Positions 23,841 to 28,404 of a stretch of 28,404 nucleotides of DNA are shown piece after piece. This stretch comes from Chrysochromulina tobinii (Eukaryota > Haptophyta > Prymnesiales > Chrysochromulinaceae). The notes beneath the pieces were generated by a model. The model was not told the origin of the DNA. It did no database searches and worked only from the letters and a program-made list of their open reading frames with translations. The first letter of the stretch is position 1. Each line of letters begins with the position of its first letter. Made by a program: the position numbers and the translations under genes. The stretch spans positions 1 through 28,404 of the forward strand of contig JWZX01003379.1 of assembly GCA_001275005.1 (NCBI GenBank), in the 5' to 3' direction.

Positions 23841-26800
23841 ATGTCAGGCGAAATGAGAGGCGCGCCACGTCGAGGCGAGGTGGGAGTGTGCGCCAGGCAT
23901 GCGACGTCACGCTTACCTAACGCACGAGATTTGAGTGAACCGTCAGCCCGCAAACGCTTCATTGAGGCAAACTGGAGTACGTACGGCGTCCGATCGTCCT
24001 CGGGAATTGTGACGCAAGGCGCCGACGGGCAGCAACTTCCACAGCTACCAGCCGGCACGTTGCTATTCGGCGCGCCATTTTCCAAGTCGCCCACACCGTA
24101 CCCGGCAGACTACCAACTCGGGATCATCATCGGTGATTTACCCGACGACGTCGGGACGCAGCTCATCTTGTGGGGCGACTTCGAGGACGAGGAGAGTGGG
24201 ATGCCAACGGGTCGATTCATCACGAACCCGAGTGGTGCGCGCACCTTCTGGGGGCGGACGGCCGCCACTTTCTGGCGCCGGCTCGTGGCCGTCGGCCTTG
24301 TGCGCATCGACGTTCCCGAGGAGCTTCCACCAGACCTTTGCTTTGTTGTGGAGTGGGAGCGCGGCGCGAGCTCGCCGCCGTGCTTCTTCGGAGACCTTGA
24401 GGCGTTGGCGCTCGCGCACAAGGCGGCGAGCATTCGGGCCGATCTGCGCTCCTGTGGTCGAGGGGCTAAGCGTCGCTTGCCGCCGGCCGACGCCACTAAC
24501 GAAGCCACCGTTGTTTCAGCGGATGAGGCACCGGGTAGTGTCTCAGCAGGTAAGAGGCGCGCAGTGGTGAGCCCACAGGCGTCGGTGGTGGTTGTGAGCC
24601 ACGCATCAAGTGCATCAGGCGCCTCCTCAAGCAGCTCCGTGGTCGACCGTCTCGAAGTGGGCACGGAAGGCGCGACGGCAAGCAGTTTGCGAGAGCTGGC
24701 ACGCTGCGTCCCGCTGCTGCAGCAACGGATCACTGGAGGGCCGATCACCTCTTGCAGAGCCATAGACCTCGCCACACTCCTCGACCTTGCTCATCCCGCA
24801 GCTCGGCCCAATCGCTACGCTCGTTATTGCCTACTGCTCCGTCACATGCGCCAAGGCCGACTGCCCCAGGAGCACCGCGTTGGGGTTCGGGGAGGCACAA
24901 GCCACTTTCGATACGCGCTGTGCGTGCGCCGGCTGCAGGAGCTGCGCCGGCTCGTGCTCGATGAGCGTATGCTCGACTACTCGGCTCTGCGCAGCGCGCT
25001 CGACCGGGCCGGGCCGCTCGATATGGCGCTCGACCCAGCCGTCCCGCTCGCACCTCCTCGCAAGAGGATCGCCGCGAGTGCGCACGGCGCCCATCACGGG
25101 CCCGGCGGCGGCGGCGGCAGCGGCCTCGATGAACCTTCCCCAAGGCGCACCAAGCGCACAACCGCGCCCGTTAGGACGCCTGTCGCTCGTCCGACATTGG
25201 TGCTAGCTGACGGGGCGCTGCGCGTCCGTATGCAGTGGGAGCGCGTGCGTGTGCGCCGGATCGCCGATGTACTCCGAGGAGCAGCTGACGTCGTCGACGC
25301 CTTCACGAGGCTCCAAGCTCAAAATCTGGTGCATGATGACGTCCAACGGCCAGAGGAGTGGTTCCGAATCACCGGCCACGAGCACCTAGGGCAACTCACC
25401 CTGCGCCGATATGACGGGCGCGAGGTGCTCGGGGTGGTGGCGGTTTGGATCCCGGCGGCACGAGCACGCGGCAGTGGCGGTGGCGGCGGTGGCGGCGGTG
25501 GAAGCGGTGGCGGCGGCGAGCCCGAGGAGGAGGGCGAGGTGGAGGAGGCGGAGGAAGACTGTTTCTGGATTTTAGAGGCCGATGGTGTTGTTGATGAGGT
25601 GGACGAGTGCGAGGCGCGCTGCGCGATGGCGCGGCTTCGCTTCAACACTCATGGCTGGGCGGCGGATGATGGCGAGAACGAAGACTCGGACGCAGAGGAG
25701 CGGGAGGGCGAGGCGGGCGAGGAGGAGATGCAGGTGGAGATGCAGGAGGAGATGCAGGCGGAGATACAGGAGGGGGCGATTGCTGCTGGAGGTGCCGGCG
25801 CCTTGGCCGGCGCAGACGAGCGCGCGCCGCGTGCTGACAGCCGACGTGCCCTGCAGAAGGGCGCGGGTGGCGGCGCGGCGGCGGCGAGCTCAGGAGTCAT
25901 GATGACGCCGGAAGAGCGCGAGCAGCAGATGGCGTTGTTCCGAGCCCTCGAGACGGCAATGCGCTGTGCGAGGCAGCTCGGCAAGTCGGGGGACGTGCCA
26001 GTGCCTGGCGCCGAGGGGTGGATGGTGCGCTGGAAGCCGCGCGTTCGGAAGAGCGCTCACGGCGTGAGTGGCGACGCGTATATGATCTCACCGAATGCGG
26101 TGGCGCTCGACTCGTTACGAAAGCTCGAGACGTTCCTCGGGCTATCAGGGGGCGGGCGTGTCGCTGTGTCGGGCCGATGGCATGGCGTTGTATCGGGCGG
26201 AGAGCATCGTGCTGGTGCCGCCGCCGCCGCTGTGCCGCCGACGTCGGCGGCCCCTTCGCTGCCCATCTTGATGACGAAACCCAACTGCGCCGATGCCTCA
26301 CACGAAAAGCGGGGAGGGGGCGTCGCTCATGGGAACACCACTGCTGGTGGCTCGGATAGCACAGCATTCTCGAGCGCGGTAGCCATGGCAGGCGTGGACG
26401 GCGAGGACGGCTGCGAGGCGGCGGCCGAGTGGTCACCGCCGTGCGAGGACGCCGTGCGCCCGCTTTTAGCACGGCCGTCGGCGACCGATGAGAGCATGAG
26501 GGGCTCGGGCGTGCACGCAAAGCGACCGGCGCTGTCGCCGGCTGCGGTGGTGGCCTCGATGGCGAGGGGGTCGGCGGCGGCTGGAGATTCGTTCGAGGCG
26601 TCGGCGGCGCGGCCATACGAATCGACTCTGCGCCGACTTGGGCTCTCAAGCTTCCGAGAGGGCCAGCGCCACGTGGTGGAGGCCGTGCTTGCGGGCCGCG
26701 ACGCGCTGGTCGTGTGGCCAACGGATCGAGGCAAGTCGCTCTGCTACCAATTGCCTGCCCTCCACACGGGCTCGATTACCGTCGTCATCGAGCCCAACAT

Positions 26801-28404
26801 CTCGCTCATGGACAACCAGGTGGCCGAGCTGAACGCGAGGGCGGCGGCGAGTGGCACTGCGCCCTGGGCGACGCAGCTGCACTCAGCCGACGCGCGCAAC
26901 GAGAGCGCCGCCGCCCGCGGCGACTTCAACCTTGTCTTCATCTCGCCACAGCGCGCGATGTCTCCGCGATTCCTCCAGTTGATGAAGAGCTGGCACGCGA
27001 ATCTGAAGCTGAAGCTCGTAGCCGTGGATGAGGCCCATTGCATCTCCGAGTCAGACGACTCCTTCCGGAGAGAGTTCCGTGAGCTCGGGCAGCTGCGGCA
27101 ATGCGTGCCGGGTGTTCCCTTCCTTGCGCTCACCGCCACCGCCACGTCGCACGTGCGCCGCGACATTGTCGACGTGCTCCAGCTGCACGCGCCGCTGTTA
27201 GCGCTCGAGTCGATCTATCGGCCCAACCTGTACCTCGCGCGGGAGCTCAAGCCGAGCTCGACAGATAAGATGCGTCGGCGTGTGATCGAGCTCGTGCAAG
27301 CTCACGGCACTCCGGCGCTCGTCTACGTCACGCGTCCCAAGGATGCGGAGTTGCTGCTCGCCGCGCTCCGCCGCAAGCTTGACGACTCGAGCCTCGTGGT
27401 CGAGACGTACCACGGCCCAGGGCGCTCGCACTCCGTGAAGCAGTCGGATTCAGAGCGCTCGCGTGTGCTTTCCGACTTCCTCGCGGGCAAGGTGCACGTG
27501 GTGGTCGCCACCTGCGCCTTTGGGTTGGGCATCAACAAGCGCGGCATCCGGCAGGTCATCCACATAGGCGTGCCGCACAACTTCCTCGATGGCTACGTCC
27601 AAGAGATTGGGCGCGGCGGGCGCGGCGGCGTGCCCGCGCGATGCACCCTCCTCGCCTCCTCGGGCGACGTGACGGCGCTCGATCGCGGCCGCGCCGCCGC
27701 CGCCGCCGCCGCCTTGCGCGCCTCCGTCGCGCACCCGCCCGCCGAATGCATGCGCGCATTTCTCTTCACGAGCGGCTGCCGTTGGTCCTTCCTCCTCGAG
27801 AGCTTTGGCGAGGCGTCGCCGTGGGTTGGCGCCGATGGGCGCGAGCGGCGCTGGGAATGGAAAAGGAGCGGCGCCGGCGGCGAGCGCCGCTGCCACCACT
27901 GCGACAACTGCTGCGCGGCCGCCACCGACGAAGATAGCGGCAGCGGCGGCGGCGGCGGCGGTGGGAACGAAGTCGTCGAGTGCTCGGCGCTGGTGCACTT
28001 GCTGTTGAGCGCGCTGCGCGAGGCGCAGCATGACGAGGCCATGGGCGGTGCCGCCTCATGGCACGCGATCTTGCACAAGCTTGAGGCGACCGGTTCGAAG
28101 CTGCAAGACCTGCGCGCCTGCGTCTCGCCTAAACTGCTGGCCTCGGGCCCTCGCTCCCTCGCTCGTGCCACCGCCCAGCTGCGTGGGTGGCTCTCTGAAG
28201 TGCTCGCGGCGCGAACGCCCTTTGTTGAGCGCTCGACGGAGGGGGGCGAGCGCGAGGCCCACCGACCGTACGATGGTTTCTCGCTCACCGCCGCCGGCAA
28301 AGTGCAGCTGCGTGAGCTCGACGAGGCTGTGGCGGCAGCGGCGGCGGCGACGGCGGTGGCGGCGGAGGCTGGGCAGCGGTGCGCCTCGGCGCCCGGTGCC
28401 GCCG
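23841..28404 (+). CDS. RecQ-family helicase with Tudor-like N-terminal extension (3' end outside window)
   Basis: One intronless frame of 1,521 codons runs from the ATG to the window edge. Residues 1-500 have no recognised domain. Residues about 505-600 (WFRITGHEHLGQLTLRRYDG ... CFWILEADGVVDEVD) resemble a PTM/DIR17-like Tudor domain split by a Gly/Glu-rich insert. A Glu/Met-rich stretch follows. The helicase core is complete: motif 0 FREGQ, Walker A WPTDRGKS (K965), motif II DEAHCIS (D1063), motif III LTATAT, and ATCAFGLGINK followed by motif VI QEIGRGGRGG (R1258, R1261). The zinc site is C1313, C1351, C1354, C1357. A RQC-like winged helix follows (ending YDGFSLTAAGKVQLREL). RecQ enzymes unwind DNA 3' to 5' in repair and recombination. 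Oddities: TDRGKS replaces TGGGKS, the Trp of the aromatic-rich loop is absent (CISESDDSFRREF), and motif VI has Gly for Asp. Confidence 0.9.
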   Translation, partial: MSGEMRGAPRRGEVGVCARHATSRLPNARDLSEPSARKRFIEANWSTYGVRSSSGIVTQGADGQQLPQLPAGTLLFGAPFSKSPTPYPADYQLGIIIGDLPDDVGTQLILWGDFEDEESGMPTGRFITNPSGARTFWGRTAATFWRRLVAVGLVRIDVPEELPPDLCFVVEWERGASSPPCFFGDLEALALAHKAASIRADLRSCGRGAKRRLPPADATNEATVVSADEAPGSVSAGKRRAVVSPQASVVVVSHASSASGASSSSSVVDRLEVGTEGATASSLRELARCVPLLQQRITGGPITSCRAIDLATLLDLAHPAARPNRYARYCLLLRHMRQGRLPQEHRVGVRGGTSHFRYALCVRRLQELRRLVLDERMLDYSALRSALDRAGPLDMALDPAVPLAPPRKRIAASAHGAHHGPGGGGGSGLDEPSPRRTKRTTAPVRTPVARPTLVLADGALRVRMQWERVRVRRIADVLRGAADVVDAFTRLQAQNLVHDDVQRPEEWFRITGHEHLGQLTLRRYDGREVLGVVAVWIPAARARGSGGGGGGGGGSGGGGEPEEEGEVEEAEEDCFWILEADGVVDEVDECEARCAMARLRFNTHGWAADDGENEDSDAEEREGEAGEEEMQVEMQEEMQAEIQEGAIAAGGAGALAGADERAPRADSRRALQKGAGGGAAAASSGVMMTPEEREQQMALFRALETAMRCARQLGKSGDVPVPGAEGWMVRWKPRVRKSAHGVSGDAYMISPNAVALDSLRKLETFLGLSGGGRVAVSGRWHGVVSGGEHRAGAAAAAVPPTSAAPSLPILMTKPNCADASHEKRGGGVAHGNTTAGGSDSTAFSSAVAMAGVDGEDGCEAAAEWSPPCEDAVRPLLARPSATDESMRGSGVHAKRPALSPAAVVASMARGSAAAGDSFEASAARPYESTLRRLGLSSFREGQRHVVEAVLAGRDALVVWPTDRGKSLCYQLPALHTGSITVVIEPNISLMDNQVAELNARAAASGTAPWATQLHSADARNESAAARGDFNLVFISPQRAMSPRFLQLMKSWHANLKLKLVAVDEAHCISESDDSFRREFRELGQLRQCVPGVPFLALTATATSHVRRDIVDVLQLHAPLLALESIYRPNLYLARELKPSSTDKMRRRVIELVQAHGTPALVYVTRPKDAELLLAALRRKLDDSSLVVETYHGPGRSHSVKQSDSERSRVLSDFLAGKVHVVVATCAFGLGINKRGIRQVIHIGVPHNFLDGYVQEIGRGGRGGVPARCTLLASSGDVTALDRGRAAAAAAALRASVAHPPAECMRAFLFTSGCRWSFLLESFGEASPWVGADGRERRWEWKRSGAGGERRCHHCDNCCAAATDEDSGSGGGGGGGNEVVECSALVHLLLSALREAQHDEAMGGAASWHAILHKLEATGSKLQDLRACVSPKLLASGPRSLARATAQLRGWLSEVLAARTPFVERSTEGGEREAHRPYDGFSLTAAGKVQLRELDEAVAAAAAATAVAAEAGQRCASAPGAA

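Noticed and set aside
25897-26721. 274-codon minus-strand open frame
   Set aside because: It is a GC-rich antisense shadow of the RecQ frame, which has clear helicase motifs on the plus strand.
23841-28404. RecQ gene as a proven transposon or viral gene
   Set aside because: No terminal repeats, integrase or transposase are seen, and the gene is cut by the window edge. Only the lack of introns hints at a foreign origin.

Overview
The window comes from a GC-rich eukaryotic nuclear genome, most likely a single-celled alga or related protist. A haptophyte-like alga is my best guess, but only a guess. The reasons are short spliceosomal introns (about 76-283 nt, mostly GT-AG and one apparent GC-AG), eukaryote-only domains (PX, PDZ, DENN, Furry, Tudor-like), GC-rich codon use and abundant short tandem repeats. 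No tRNA, rRNA, CRISPR array or bacterial operon signal was seen. Exon structures below were rebuilt by eye from frame continuity and splice consensus.

Layout from left to right: a possible minus-strand gene leaving the left edge (1-104, weak); a small cysteine-containing plus-strand ORF (791-1192); a two-exon minus-strand membrane-anchored EGF-like/methyltransferase (1348-2713), divergent from a PX-domain protein (3037-5040, plus); a six-exon minus-strand gene encoding DENN, armadillo repeats and DUF547 in one chain (5269-10678); a minus-strand PDZ protein with a C-terminal membrane anchor (11051-12031); a doubtful 53-residue ORF (12138-12299); a 14-exon minus-strand Furry/Mor2/PAG1/Tao3 homologue of about 2,654 residues (12766-22323); an intronless minus-strand Methyltransf_24-type protein (22428-23459); and, divergent from it, an intronless plus-strand RecQ-family helicase with a very long N-terminal extension carrying a Tudor-like domain, still open at the right edge (23841-28404).

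The genes do not form a pathway. PX, DENN, DUF547, PDZ and Furry all fit membrane traffic or cortical morphogenesis, but this is normal eukaryotic gene mixture and no co-function is claimed.

The most unusual signal is in the introns. In the two big minus-strand genes, splice donor and acceptor repeatedly sit in direct repeats of the same coding junction. Examples are a 42/43-nt repeat pair at 5495/5595, a 56-nt pair 63 nt apart at 6888/6951, a junction-spanning 20-nt copy at 8435/8488 and a 31-nt pair 69 nt apart at 15018/15087. The rest of the introns is filled with a 10-11-nt repeat whose sense strand reads (CTGATTGC or CTGATGGC)n. Its CTGAY core matches the U2 branch-site consensus yUnAy. 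Several introns share a common 3' module ending CCTCCCTCATCAG, and two Furry introns share a 43/44-nt segment. This looks like an active intron-birth process by tandem duplication of coding sequence followed by expansion of branch-site-like repeats. The exons carry in-frame tandem duplications of similar size.
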